From: Erysipelotrichaceae bacterium
Lineage (GTDB): Bacteria; Bacillota_I; Bacilli_A; RFN20; CAG-826
DNA: 45,090 bases
Assembly (NCBI GenBank): GCA_031271635.1
Contig: JAISVG010000084.1
Coordinates: 1-45,090 of the forward strand
Direction of reading: 5' to 3'
The translations under genes and the position numbers were made by a program. Below are positions 27,001 to 34,265 of this stretch, one piece after another (within the stretch, counting starts at the first letter, position 1; each line of letters starts with the position of its first letter). The notes below the pieces were generated by a model. The model saw only the letters and a list, made by a program, of their open reading frames with translations, had not been told where the DNA came from and did not search any database.

Positions 27001-27345
27001 TTTAAGAAATTTAATTACATAGAAATGATGACGACGTTTAATTTTATGACGACCGATAGATTGGAGATCCTTTAAATTAACAGTAATAACACCTTTACGA
27101 ACTCCAGAAAATTTAGGAAGAGTAAGATCCTCTTTTGGAATCGAGTAAACAGAACCATCCCTTACATAATTGATCTTACCAAGCATATACTTCTGTTTGT
27201 CATATTCTAGAGATGTAAAAGTATTAACATCACAAGTATTACCATTAATAGATCTAATATAAACATAATGGCCCGATTTTAAACCAAGTTTCTTACCATC
27301 AACCCAAGCAATTTTACCCTTAAGTTTTTTATCTTTACTTCCCAT
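26998..27345 (-). CDS. Basic 115-residue protein, unknown
   Basis: 115 residues, strongly basic with many Lys/Arg at both ends (MGSKDKKLKGKIAW, HKIKRRHHFYVIKFLK), mostly beta-strand-like, no membrane segment. It starts after a hairpin that may attenuate transcription (27365-27385) and has an AAAGGAG ribosome site. Basic charge and size suggest nucleic-acid binding. No family recognised. Confidence 0.6.
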   Translation of the reverse strand: MGSKDKKLKGKIAWVDGKKLGLKSGHYVYIRSINGNTCDVNTFTSLEYDKQKYMLGKINYVRDGSVYSIPKEDLTLPKFSGVRKGVITVNLKDLQSIGRHKIKRRHHFYVIKFLK

Positions 27346-27364
27346 AATCTCCTTTACCTTAAAA

Positions 27365-27385
27365 GGGGAGTAAATACCACTCCCC
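27365..27385 (-). terminator. Hairpin/attenuator inside the element operon
   Basis: A perfect 7-bp GC-rich stem GGGGAGT/ACTCCCC with a 7-nt loop is followed on the minus strand by TTTT. It stands between the 146- and 115-residue genes and would reduce transcription into the downstream ATPase and Rep genes. Confidence 0.6.
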
Positions 27386-27395
27386 AGAACATTAT

Positions 27396-27836
27396 TTAAT
27401 CGCGATCAATTACGTCGGTCGCGTTGATTTCTTTATCTGGCCTTAAAACCCAGAGCTTAGAAACTTCTTTATCATAAGTTAAAACGTCGACTTGATTCTC
27501 ATCTAAAAAGAAACTATGAGACATATTTCTTCCAAAAGTGACTTCCACTAGATGATACTTTTCTCCGTTAGTCTTTTCACCAAAAGATAATCTTGCTCGG
27601 ACGTTTAATCGCATTTCTTTAGGGACATCTGGAAGATTTAGTTTCAATGAAACTTTAATAGCTTCAGCTTCATCAATTTTTACGCGGCAGTTAAGTCTCC
27701 CAATCATTACAATCGCATAATAATAGGGTAATACCGACTCGCGGCGCTTTTCTTTAACAATCTTGCATGGGAACTTAGCTAAAGCATTATAATCCGCCTC
27801 AGTAAGTTCAATTAGTCTTTTAAATTCTTTTGACAT
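27396..27836 (-). CDS. 146-residue soluble protein, possible ssDNA-binding protein
   Basis: 146 residues, mixed charge, beta-rich in the middle (YYYAIVMIGRLNCRVKIDEA, then VRARLSFGEKTNGEKYHLVE) with an acidic tail (LRPDKEINATDVIDRD). An acidic C-terminus after a beta domain is common in single-strand-binding proteins, which rolling-circle phages normally encode, but no OB-fold motif can be proven by eye. Good ribosome site (aaaggagg). Function unknown. Confidence 0.55.
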   Translation of the reverse strand: MSKEFKRLIELTEADYNALAKFPCKIVKEKRRESVLPYYYAIVMIGRLNCRVKIDEAEAIKVSLKLNLPDVPKEMRLNVRARLSFGEKTNGEKYHLVEVTFGRNMSHSFFLDENQVDVLTYDKEVSKLWVLRPDKEINATDVIDRD

Positions 27837-27869
27837 ATATTTTCCTCCTTTATGTCAATGCTCAATTTT

Positions 27870-27913
27870 TAGATCTTAGAGCTAGATCTATATCGTCCTT
27901 GGGTATTCAAGGA
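27870..27913. other. Two adjacent hairpins after the 688-residue gene
   Basis: TAGATCT/AGATCTA (27870-27876, 27884-27890, 7-nt loop) and TCCTTG/CAAGGA (27896-27901, 27908-27913, 6-nt loop) follow one another in a 77-bp gap. The second begins right after the stop of the 688-residue gene. Neither is followed by a T run on the minus strand, so they look like mRNA-stabilising or processing structures rather than terminators. Confidence 0.45.
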
Positions 27914-29980
27914 TCAATAACGACGTTTAGGCTTACTTGCTTTATTAAGTCTTTTAACATCTTTCTTTAGTTTCTGATGACTTAAAAAGCGGCTAATACG
28001 GCTAATAATACTAATCAAGATGATCAGTAAAATAACACCACCGATAATATAGATAATGGTTAAGAAAGAATCTTTATTATCGTTCCAAAGATCTAGAAGC
28101 TTATCCCACCAAGGACGATCTGGATCATCAATTGGGTCAGCAGGGTCTTCTTGAGGAGTTCCTTCAATCACGATCGTGTCATCTGGATCAAGATCTGGAT
28201 GAATGTTACCATCAAGGTCAATTACTACCGGAAAGCCATATTCATTATTGACCACATGATAGCCGTTAGGGTTACCAGTCAATCTAATCGTCTCTCCGGC
28301 AACAGTTTCATAACGAATCTCATAGGCCGAAAACCAATTAATAAAACTCTTATGAGGCTTAGCGAGGTTGTCATTGACGTAGCCATCGACATACTCAGTG
28401 ACATTCTGGTAACAATAATCATAACTATTACCATCAGAGGCCTTAACTGGGCCTTCCTTAAACCCATCGGTTTGACCACTAATATCAACACCAAAGATTG
28501 GTTCTACAGTGTCAATAAACTCCGTAATTGAGACATCGAGTTTTTGCTTATCAATACTAGGATAAGGAATACTCTGGCCGCTAGAATTACGAAGGACAGA
28601 TTGGCCTTCTTGATAGTAAGCGACAAGTCGAGTGACGTTCTCAATTGGCTTTTGTTTTTCGCGGTCGAAGTAAAAATCAAAACCGAAACGCTGAAGATAG
28701 AATCTAGTATTAACTTCTTGCTCAGCGAAATATTCTTGTACAGTAATTAAACCCACCGTAAGAAGCACCCAGTACCAAGCAATATCAGCATCAGCAACAG
28801 CAGTTTCAACGTCATTAAAGCCAAAAGACTCATGATAAAAAATTCCTTCGGCCATGTCAAACCAATAAACAAACTCAAACGGAACAAAAGTATTAGTTGA
28901 AAGATTGTTAAGGCTAATAGAACCATCTATAACAGCATTAGGCCAACTATCGCCACGGCCAATAGTTACTTCTGTTAATACAATCCGTAACGAATTATTA
29001 ATTATTGGAGCATAATCTTTAATATAAATATGATACTCAAAGCCACCACCATCAAGTGGAAATTGACCAACATCAAGATCATCTTTAGTAAAAATAAAAG
29101 GAGTAACAGCTCCAAGTTCAATATAATAGCCTTTAAAACCGATGGGCCAGAAAGGAGCAAGATCAGAGAGATTACCTGTGATTGAATTAGACACAACGAA
29201 ATCGCCATCAACAACATTCGCTGATGTGATGTCCCAAGGAAGAGCAGCATACTTACCACTCATTGAAAGCGGCATATTAAAACTCACCGCAAAGTTATTA
29301 GTAAGTTGAGTAATACTTCTGATGTTTCGACCAGAAACATCACTTAAAACGGTCGGATAAAAAGTAACACCAAGCCGGAGTTCATATCTAACCCCTGGCA
29401 TCGGCATTGAATAATTAATTGCCGCATAATATGGTCTTAATATCACTCCTTTAGAGCTAGTAAAAGCCAATGAATCAGGACCAACTTTAACATAGACAAG
29501 TGGCACTTCATTAACAAAAAGATAAGGAAGAACTAATTCCTTATCAATTAAAAGCGATTGAAGGTAAGTAAAAGGATTTACCGGATACCAAGGAGACTCA
29601 TAAGCCGGTGAAGTTTCAACCTGAAAGATAAAATTCCAAGTAGAAGCAGATTCGCGAAGATAAAGATTAGCGTTACCGTTCTGATAAGTATAATAATCAG
29701 GATCAAGATCTCCTGGTAAAACGGAAACCGGGAAAACTTCACTTAATAAATCAGTTCTTCCGGTGTATAGAGTGACATAATTTCCAGATCTATTAAATCC
29801 TTCATATGAAAGATCATCCTGAGACATCAAGACCGGAAGCGGAAGCTGCGGGGCGAGCGCAGCATCCACCTCTTGCCAAACAAAATCAGTACTATCTGAA
29901 GCTTGAACAGATAAAGAAATATTAGTATGTAAAGGAATTAAGATTAATAAGCTTAATAATAGTACTAAGATTCTTTTCAT
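27914..29980 (-). CDS. Large exported protein with C-terminal membrane anchor (candidate adsorption/spike protein)
   Basis: 688 residues. An N-terminal signal peptide (LLLSLLILIPLHTNISLSVQA, cleavage likely near residue 27) is followed by a long extracellular region without cysteine-rich or repeat motifs. It ends with one membrane helix (FLTIIYIIGGVILLIILISI, about 638-658) and a highly basic cytoplasmic tail (KKDVKRLNKASKPKRRY). Ser/Asp/Tyr-rich beta-type sequence dominates; an acidic linker (DPDDTIVIEGTPQEDPADPI) precedes the anchor. This topology matches pIII-type minor coat proteins of filamentous phages, which bind the host and remain membrane-anchored until extrusion. A host surface protein carried as cargo cannot be excluded. 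Confidence 0.65.
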   Translation of the reverse strand: MKRILVLLLSLLILIPLHTNISLSVQASDSTDFVWQEVDAALAPQLPLPVLMSQDDLSYEGFNRSGNYVTLYTGRTDLLSEVFPVSVLPGDLDPDYYTYQNGNANLYLRESASTWNFIFQVETSPAYESPWYPVNPFTYLQSLLIDKELVLPYLFVNEVPLVYVKVGPDSLAFTSSKGVILRPYYAAINYSMPMPGVRYELRLGVTFYPTVLSDVSGRNIRSITQLTNNFAVSFNMPLSMSGKYAALPWDITSANVVDGDFVVSNSITGNLSDLAPFWPIGFKGYYIELGAVTPFIFTKDDLDVGQFPLDGGGFEYHIYIKDYAPIINNSLRIVLTEVTIGRGDSWPNAVIDGSISLNNLSTNTFVPFEFVYWFDMAEGIFYHESFGFNDVETAVADADIAWYWVLLTVGLITVQEYFAEQEVNTRFYLQRFGFDFYFDREKQKPIENVTRLVAYYQEGQSVLRNSSGQSIPYPSIDKQKLDVSITEFIDTVEPIFGVDISGQTDGFKEGPVKASDGNSYDYCYQNVTEYVDGYVNDNLAKPHKSFINWFSAYEIRYETVAGETIRLTGNPNGYHVVNNEYGFPVVIDLDGNIHPDLDPDDTIVIEGTPQEDPADPIDDPDRPWWDKLLDLWNDNKDSFLTIIYIIGGVILLIILISIISRISRFLSHQKLKKDVKRLNKASKPKRRY

Positions 29981-29991
29981 GTTTTCTCCTT

Positions 29992-30609
29992 TTAAGAAAT
30001 AACGACTTTGTAATTAACTAGTTCGATATGATAATTCCACTCAATTTCATAAGTAGAAACTGGATTAAAATTATCATCAAAAGTAGTAGCTGCTGAAAGC
30101 TCGAACTTTTCTAAAGTAACATCTAAGCCATCGGCAATAGCACCACTACCAACACTTGCTTGAATAGAGTCATCACCGAAAGGATTAAAATAAATTTCAA
30201 AAATGCCACCGCCTAAATAGATAACAGCAACATCAGTAGAAAGATAAGAAGTAGATTCGGTAGTTGTCTTATCTTCACCAATCGTCGAAGTATAAGCAGT
30301 CAAAATGCTTTTAACTCCGGCGATCGAAGCTACATCATCATCGGCCACACAAATCTTCATTAACTGATAAACGGTGGTTTGATTGTTTTCACCAATTGTT
30401 GGATCATATTCGTAGCCAGGGGCTACAGAAAGCGAAACCGACTCAATATCGCCAACTTCCATATGGCCAGTGATTTTATTGGCCTCATTAACGACTTTGT
30501 CCCAGTTAGCACCTAAGAAGCCAGTACCAACTGCAAGACCTACTGCAGCAAGTAAAACTGCTACAGTAATAACAATAGACTTTGTTTTATTTTGATTGTA
30601 ATGTGACAT
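29992..30609 (-). CDS. 205-residue membrane-anchored exported protein (candidate structural protein)
   Basis: A basic N-terminus (MSHYNQNKTKS) is followed by one helix rich in Ala, Val and Gly (IVITVAVLLAAVGLAVGTGF, about 12-31), then about 170 residues of acidic, beta-type sequence with a Thr/Ser-rich stretch. The pattern is a type II signal anchor or an uncleaved/late-cleaved signal. It lies 11 nt upstream of the 688-residue surface-type gene and has a good ribosome site (aaggagg). It is far larger than a normal filamentous-phage major coat protein (30-90 residues). Candidate virion or surface protein. Confidence 0.6.
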   Translation of the reverse strand: MSHYNQNKTKSIVITVAVLLAAVGLAVGTGFLGANWDKVVNEANKITGHMEVGDIESVSLSVAPGYEYDPTIGENNQTTVYQLMKICVADDDVASIAGVKSILTAYTSTIGEDKTTTESTSYLSTDVAVIYLGGGIFEIYFNPFGDDSIQASVGSGAIADGLDVTLEKFELSAATTFDDNFNPVSTYEIEWNYHIELVNYKVVIS

Positions 30610-30623
30610 ATAGTCCTCCTTTT

Positions 30624-30893
30624 TTAATTAGATAGGTCGTCTAGATCTTCTTCTAAAAAGACTGCAGCGACCCACCTCATGAAGCCGTTACGGCGCTTTA
30701 ATTTTGGAACAGAGATATTACGAATTTTAGCCTGGTGAATAGTTGATCCTTTTTTCTGATTGTAACTTTCAACAGACTTTTTAAGATCTTCCCATGACTC
30801 GCCTTCGGCAAGTTTTTTAGCGATCCATTTTTTGGCCGCTAGAAGTTCCTTTTGATCTTTAGGATGAGGAACTAAGTATTTTTGCTTGAACAC
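30624..30893 (-). CDS. 89-residue basic protein, unknown
   Basis: 89 residues: a helical N-terminal half (DQKELLAAKKWIAKKLAEGE, then SWEDLKKSVESYNQKKG), a basic middle (IRNISVPKLKRRNG) and a short hydrophobic/acidic end (WVAAVFLEEDLDDLSN). It is 5 nt after the 91-residue gene. Probably a small DNA- or protein-binding factor of the element. Confidence 0.5.
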   Translation of the reverse strand: MFKQKYLVPHPKDQKELLAAKKWIAKKLAEGESWEDLKKSVESYNQKKGSTIHQAKIRNISVPKLKRRNGFMRWVAAVFLEEDLDDLSN

Positions 30894-30898
30894 AACTT

Positions 30899-31174
30899 TT
30901 ACTTAACACCCAAAGCTTTACAAATTAGATCTTTAATAGTTAAGTAATCTTTAACATGTTTTTTTCCAACAGGAATAAAGAAACCATTTGAACCCTTCTT
31001 AATAGAAGGCTTTACTTTAGAATCGTTAACCATAGGATCGAAGATAACAGTTATTTTTCGACTACCTTTTTCATAAGATCTTCCCATGACTAAATTCTGA
31101 GTCATAATCCCTTTACCAAGAGTTGAAACAGCATGATCAGCAGTAATCTTAAGTTCTTCGTGATCACTTTTCAT
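30899..31174 (-). CDS. 91-residue basic protein, unknown
   Basis: 91 residues, lysine-rich, no membrane segment (MGRSYEKGSRKITVIFDPMV, VKPSIKKGSNGFFIPVGKK). It is in the run of small genes upstream of the exported proteins, with a ggag ribosome site. No family recognised. Confidence 0.5.
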   Translation of the reverse strand: MKSDHEELKITADHAVSTLGKGIMTQNLVMGRSYEKGSRKITVIFDPMVNDSKVKPSIKKGSNGFFIPVGKKHVKDYLTIKDLICKALGVK

Positions 31175-31211
31175 AAAACTAATTAATAACTCCTTTAATA
31201 ACTATTTAGAC

Positions 31212-31571
31212 TTAAACACGACGTTTTTTATTAGCAAGAGAAGCAAGCTTCTTTTTTTCAACAAGCTTAGCTTCTTTAGCTTTTAGTTTACGTTCCTGAC
31301 GTTCTTTCTTTTGTTCAGGGGATAAACCAGCAAAGAATGCACTACGACGTGCTTTTGATTTAGATGGTAGACCTTTATTAGCAGCATAAGCTTCAGCTGA
31401 ATCAGTTCTAGCCTGAAGATAACCTTTACGATAAGCAACCTCTTCAGGAGTTAAAATCTCCCCATTTGCATCAACACGATTTTTTAATTGATTCGAATAA
31501 CGTTTGCCCTTTTCAGAAGGATCGAGAAGAACAATTTCGTTACCTCTTTTAGTTTTAACTATAGTACCCAT
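31212..31571 (-). CDS. Highly basic 119-residue protein
   Basis: The start ATG 31571 (MGTIVKTKRGNEIVLL) is preferred because GGAGG lies 5 nt upstream; the ATG at 31583 contains that GGAGG itself. The protein is very rich in Lys, Arg and Ala, with an N-terminal strand-rich part and a long basic helix at the end (QERKLKAKEAKLVEKKKLAS, then NKKRRV). This looks like a DNA- or RNA-binding or DNA-condensing protein. Its gene follows a GC-rich hairpin leader. Confidence 0.6.
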   Translation of the reverse strand: MGTIVKTKRGNEIVLLDPSEKGKRYSNQLKNRVDANGEILTPEEVAYRKGYLQARTDSAEAYAANKGLPSKSKARRSAFFAGLSPEQKKERQERKLKAKEAKLVEKKKLASLANKKRRV

Positions 31572-31592
31572 ATGTACCTCCATTAATTAATG

Positions 31593-31650
31593 CAGGCGGA
31601 TCTTGCTAGTTTGCCGCGGTCAGTAACTCACCGCCTGACTCATTTTTTTT
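31593..31650. other. GC-rich hairpin with T8 tract
   Basis: CAGGCGG (31593-31599) pairs perfectly with CCGCCTG (31631-31637). The 31-nt loop contains CCGCGG (31614-31619) and further partial pairing. On the plus strand a T8 run (31643-31650) follows 5 nt after the stem. On the minus strand it would form a structured 5' leader for the basic 119-residue protein. It stands out in an AT-rich region and could be a terminator, a leader regulator or a second origin-type site. Confidence 0.5.
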
Positions 31651-31704
31651 ATGAAAGCATTCTTTATTCTTTAGATGCGCGGCCATCTTAAAGAAACAAA
31701 ATAA

Positions 31705-31938
31705 TTAATTAGTTTCCGGCAAGTCCTCCTTTAGTTCAACTCCGAAATATGAAAGAAGATACTCATATTCTTCTTTAGAAATATACCAACCACGATACCA
31801 ACCACGTCTAAAATTAGATCTTTTCTCTGCTGCAAAATAAATAATTTCGCCATTTTTCTCAACATGAGAATAAAAACAAATAATAGACTTAATCGGAACA
31901 ACAACATCACCAAGACTAATAATCGCTTCTCTTTTCAT
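31705..31938 (-). CDS. 77-residue protein, unknown
   Basis: 77 residues, starting directly after the stop of the 366-residue gene (TAAATG), so almost certainly co-translated. It has a beta-type N-terminus (IISLGDVVVPIKSIICFYSH) and an aromatic-rich middle (FRRGWYRGWYISKEEYEYLL). The core resembles a short LytTR- or SH3-like strand-loop pattern, but nothing is diagnostic. Confidence 0.5.
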   Translation of the reverse strand: MKREAIISLGDVVVPIKSIICFYSHVEKNGEIIYFAAEKRSNFRRGWYRGWYISKEEYEYLLSYFGVELKEDLPETN

Positions 31939-33039
31939 TTAGATCTCCTTTTCTTTTAACTGATTAATCATTGAACCTAGTTCGATTCTCTCAAAAATAT
32001 ATGAACCAGAATACTTATAATCTAACTTCCGGTAATTCTGAAAGGCTTCTTTACCATCTTTATCCGCTGCAGTAAAAATAAACCATGAGAATAATTCATG
32101 GAGCTTATCATTAATGAGCCGGTAGAATTTAAAACCTAAAGTCTTGGCTTCATCAACTAAAAGCCAATTATCAGGATTCTTAATAAATTCTTCACGTTGT
32201 TTATCATTTTTAAGAGTTTGATTAGGGTTACGTTTTTTAGTAACAGCTTTAACATCATTACCTTTTTCAAATTTTTTAGGAGCGAATAATTCAGTTAATT
32301 TATCTTTTAGGTTTAAAAAAAATTTATCAAGTTTTTTTGAATTTTCAATAAAAAAATGTTTGAAATTATCTTTAATATAAAAACCACCTAAAGAATAAAC
32401 CGAAGTTTCTAAATTAAGATTTAATTGGATCTTTAAATCTTTTTTTTCTAAGAAGCTAAATAAGATTTCATATATGAAATAAAATGAATTAGAATTATTA
32501 ACTTTACTAAATTTTATATCTTTAACATGACTCTTTTCAGGAATAAAAGGAAAAGCTTTAAACCAAGCTTGTTTAATTTCTTCTTCTAAAGCAAGATAAG
32601 AGTCGGACGTCCGACCTGATTTTTTAATCTCACGGATTTTCCTAATTGTAAAAGTTGCAGGAAGATTCTTCCTATCATCTTCAGGAATAGAAAGAAGTTC
32701 TGTTAATTGAGAAAAGGAATAATCTTTATATTCCTTCTTTAGTTCTAAGGAATACATTGAGTCATCTTGATTAGAAAAAGTGATATATACTCGAATTAAA
32801 TTTTTGATAGTTGTAAGAGAAAGATTAAATCTTTCCTTTGCAAAGTCTTCAATTGTTTCATAATTAGCAGTTAAATAAAGTTTTTCATCTCTAATCTTAG
32901 AAAGTCTAGAACCAATTCTTAAAAATTGTTTTTCAATCTCTCCCATCGATGCATCAATGGAAGAAGAAAGATCTACCAATTTTTGATAATTTTTGATTAA
33001 TGTGAAACTATCATTTAATTCGGTATTATTTTTTGCCAT
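31939..33039 (-). CDS. ParB/KorB-like putative DNA-binding protein, first gene of the main operon
   Basis: 366 residues. The N-terminal 140 residues form a helical domain (EIEKQFLRIGSRLSKIRDEK, then YETIEDFAKERFNLSLTTIK) like the helix-turn-helix regions found in plasmid and ICE replication or partition regulators. The C-terminal 220 residues are mixed and Lys/Phe-rich, with no known motif. It is the first gene after the divergent switch region, led by a TTGACA-N17-CATAAT promoter. Its position suggests an early regulator or replication/partition factor. The function is inferred. Confidence 0.5.
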   Translation of the reverse strand: MAKNNTELNDSFTLIKNYQKLVDLSSSIDASMGEIEKQFLRIGSRLSKIRDEKLYLTANYETIEDFAKERFNLSLTTIKNLIRVYITFSNQDDSMYSLELKKEYKDYSFSQLTELLSIPEDDRKNLPATFTIRKIREIKKSGRTSDSYLALEEEIKQAWFKAFPFIPEKSHVKDIKFSKVNNSNSFYFIYEILFSFLEKKDLKIQLNLNLETSVYSLGGFYIKDNFKHFFIENSKKLDKFFLNLKDKLTELFAPKKFEKGNDVKAVTKKRNPNQTLKNDKQREEFIKNPDNWLLVDEAKTLGFKFYRLINDKLHELFSWFIFTAADKDGKEAFQNYRKLDYKYSGSYIFERIELGSMINQLKEKEI

Positions 33040-33149
33040 GTTCGAACTCCTTTGTGCAATGAAAGCACATTATGATTATATTATGAGAATAATTGACACA
33101 AATGTCAATCAAAATGTGCAATCAAAGAACAAAAAAGTAAAATTAAAAT
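33040..33149. promoter_or_regulatory. Divergent switch region with promoters and candidate operators
   Basis: Minus-strand promoter: TTGACA (plus coordinates 33103-33108), 17-nt spacer, CATAAT (33080-33085). A 13-bp direct repeat TGTGCAATsAAAG occurs at 33053-33065 and 33115-33127 with one mismatch. An inverted repeat ATTGACA/TGTCAAT (33092-33098, 33103-33109) overlaps the minus -35 box, and TGTGC/GCACA (33053-33057, 33064-33068) lies nearby. These are probable repressor operators. For the plus strand, TAAAAT (33138-33143) lies 7 nt before the repressor ATG and no Shine-Dalgarno is present, which suggests a leaderless repressor mRNA. Confidence 0.6.
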
Positions 33150-33500
33150 ATGAAAATGCTTTTAAAGCTAAGAAAACAATACAAAAAAACACAAGAAGAA
33201 GTAGCTAAAGCAATTTATATGGACAGATCTCAGTATAGCAAAATAGAAAACGGAAAAATGGGAATTGCTTTCGATCAAATATTACTTTTATCAAAATTTT
33301 ACGGAATATCATTAGCAGCATTTGGAAGTGATAACGAAGAATTAATTGTATTAACAAAAAACCAATACAAACTTTTAATACAAGTTAAAAACATGATAGA
33401 AGATCTTGAAAGAGGGCAAAATATAACAGATAATTTTAAAGATTCAACAATTAATGGAGATGTTGTAATAGGACATAACAACATAATAAAAAAAAAGTAA
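33150..33500 (+). CDS. XRE-family repressor
   Basis: 116 residues. A helix-turn-helix of the Cro/CI type occupies residues 5-60 (RKQYKKTQEEVAKAIYMDRS, QYSKIENGKMG). A short helical linker follows, then a C-terminal piece TINGDVVIGHNNI with a repeated G-x-V/I turn pattern that may oligomerise. It is divergent from the operon it probably represses. No ribosome site precedes ATG 33150 or the ATG at 33156. Confidence 0.8.
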   Translation: MKMLLKLRKQYKKTQEEVAKAIYMDRSQYSKIENGKMGIAFDQILLLSKFYGISLAAFGSDNEELIVLTKNQYKLLIQVKNMIEDLERGQNITDNFKDSTINGDVVIGHNNIIKKK

Positions 33501-33518
33501 TCATAAAAAAGGAGTATT

Positions 33519-34139
33519 ATGGCAAAAATTTGTAAAATATGTGGAAAACAAGGGTACATGTACTTTCAATATTGTTATGAACACTTACAACAAATAAAAA
33601 AAGAAGGACAAAATAGTGAAGAAAAAAAAGAAAACACGTGCAAAAAATGTGGAAAACCAAGTGGAGAATATGATCTATGCTATAAATGCTATAGAACAAA
33701 AGTTGAAGAAGATCTAAAGCAAGACAGAAGCATATTAATTCAAAGCGAAAAAGATAGCGGAATTGATATTAGAGATAAATGGCCAGCAGAAATAAGAACA
33801 ATACAAGGGTGTAAAGTAAGAAGTCATGCAGAATGCAGAATAGCAGACTGGCTATACTCACAAGAAGTAAGATATGATTACGAAAGACAACTATATAAAA
33901 AAGACGACGTAGAGAAATTTTTACTTTCGGATTTTTTTCTTCCTGATTACAAAATCTACATAGAGTACTGGGGATATAAAGATAGCGAAACATACAACAA
34001 AAGAAGAGAAGAAAAAATGCAAATATACAAATTTAACGAATGCATAGTTGAACACCTACAAGACAGGGATCTAAAAGTTTTAGACGACGCACTAAGAGCG
34101 ATTGCAATAAAACACGGTATCAAACTAAAGAACCCGTGA
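33519..34139 (+). CDS. Zinc-ribbon protein with a PD-(D/E)XK-type nuclease domain
   Basis: 206 residues. Two N-terminal zinc-binding clusters (CKICGKQG...YCYEH near 5-22; CKKCGKPSGEYDLCYKC near 41-57) are followed by a helicase-associated nuclease-type domain. HAECRIADWL (Glu105), FFLPDYKIYIEYWG (Asp143, Glu149) and a C-terminal helix match the E...PD...ExW pattern seen in nuclease modules attached to UvrD-like helicases. It has a strong ribosome site (aaggag) and sits 18 nt after the repressor, so it is expressed with it in the integrated state. A superinfection-exclusion or defence role is possible. Confidence 0.65.
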   Translation: MAKICKICGKQGYMYFQYCYEHLQQIKKEGQNSEEKKENTCKKCGKPSGEYDLCYKCYRTKVEEDLKQDRSILIQSEKDSGIDIRDKWPAEIRTIQGCKVRSHAECRIADWLYSQEVRYDYERQLYKKDDVEKFLLSDFFLPDYKIYIEYWGYKDSETYNKRREEKMQIYKFNECIVEHLQDRDLKVLDDALRAIAIKHGIKLKNP

Positions 34140-34217
34140 TACATTACATGATACATAACTATTTTATTCAAAAGAATAAATAATATTAATGTGATTCTCA
34201 ACCACAAAAAATAAGTT

Positions 34218-34240
34218 AAATATTCAATAGTTGAATATTT
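34218..34240. repeat. Inverted repeat near attR
   Basis: AAATATTCAA and TTGAATATTT form a perfect 10-bp stem with loop TAG, 25 bp from the attR core. It may be an integrase/Xis arm site or a weak terminator for the nuclease gene. Confidence 0.5.
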
Positions 34241-34265
34241 ATACTTAAATAATTGAAAGATCAAT

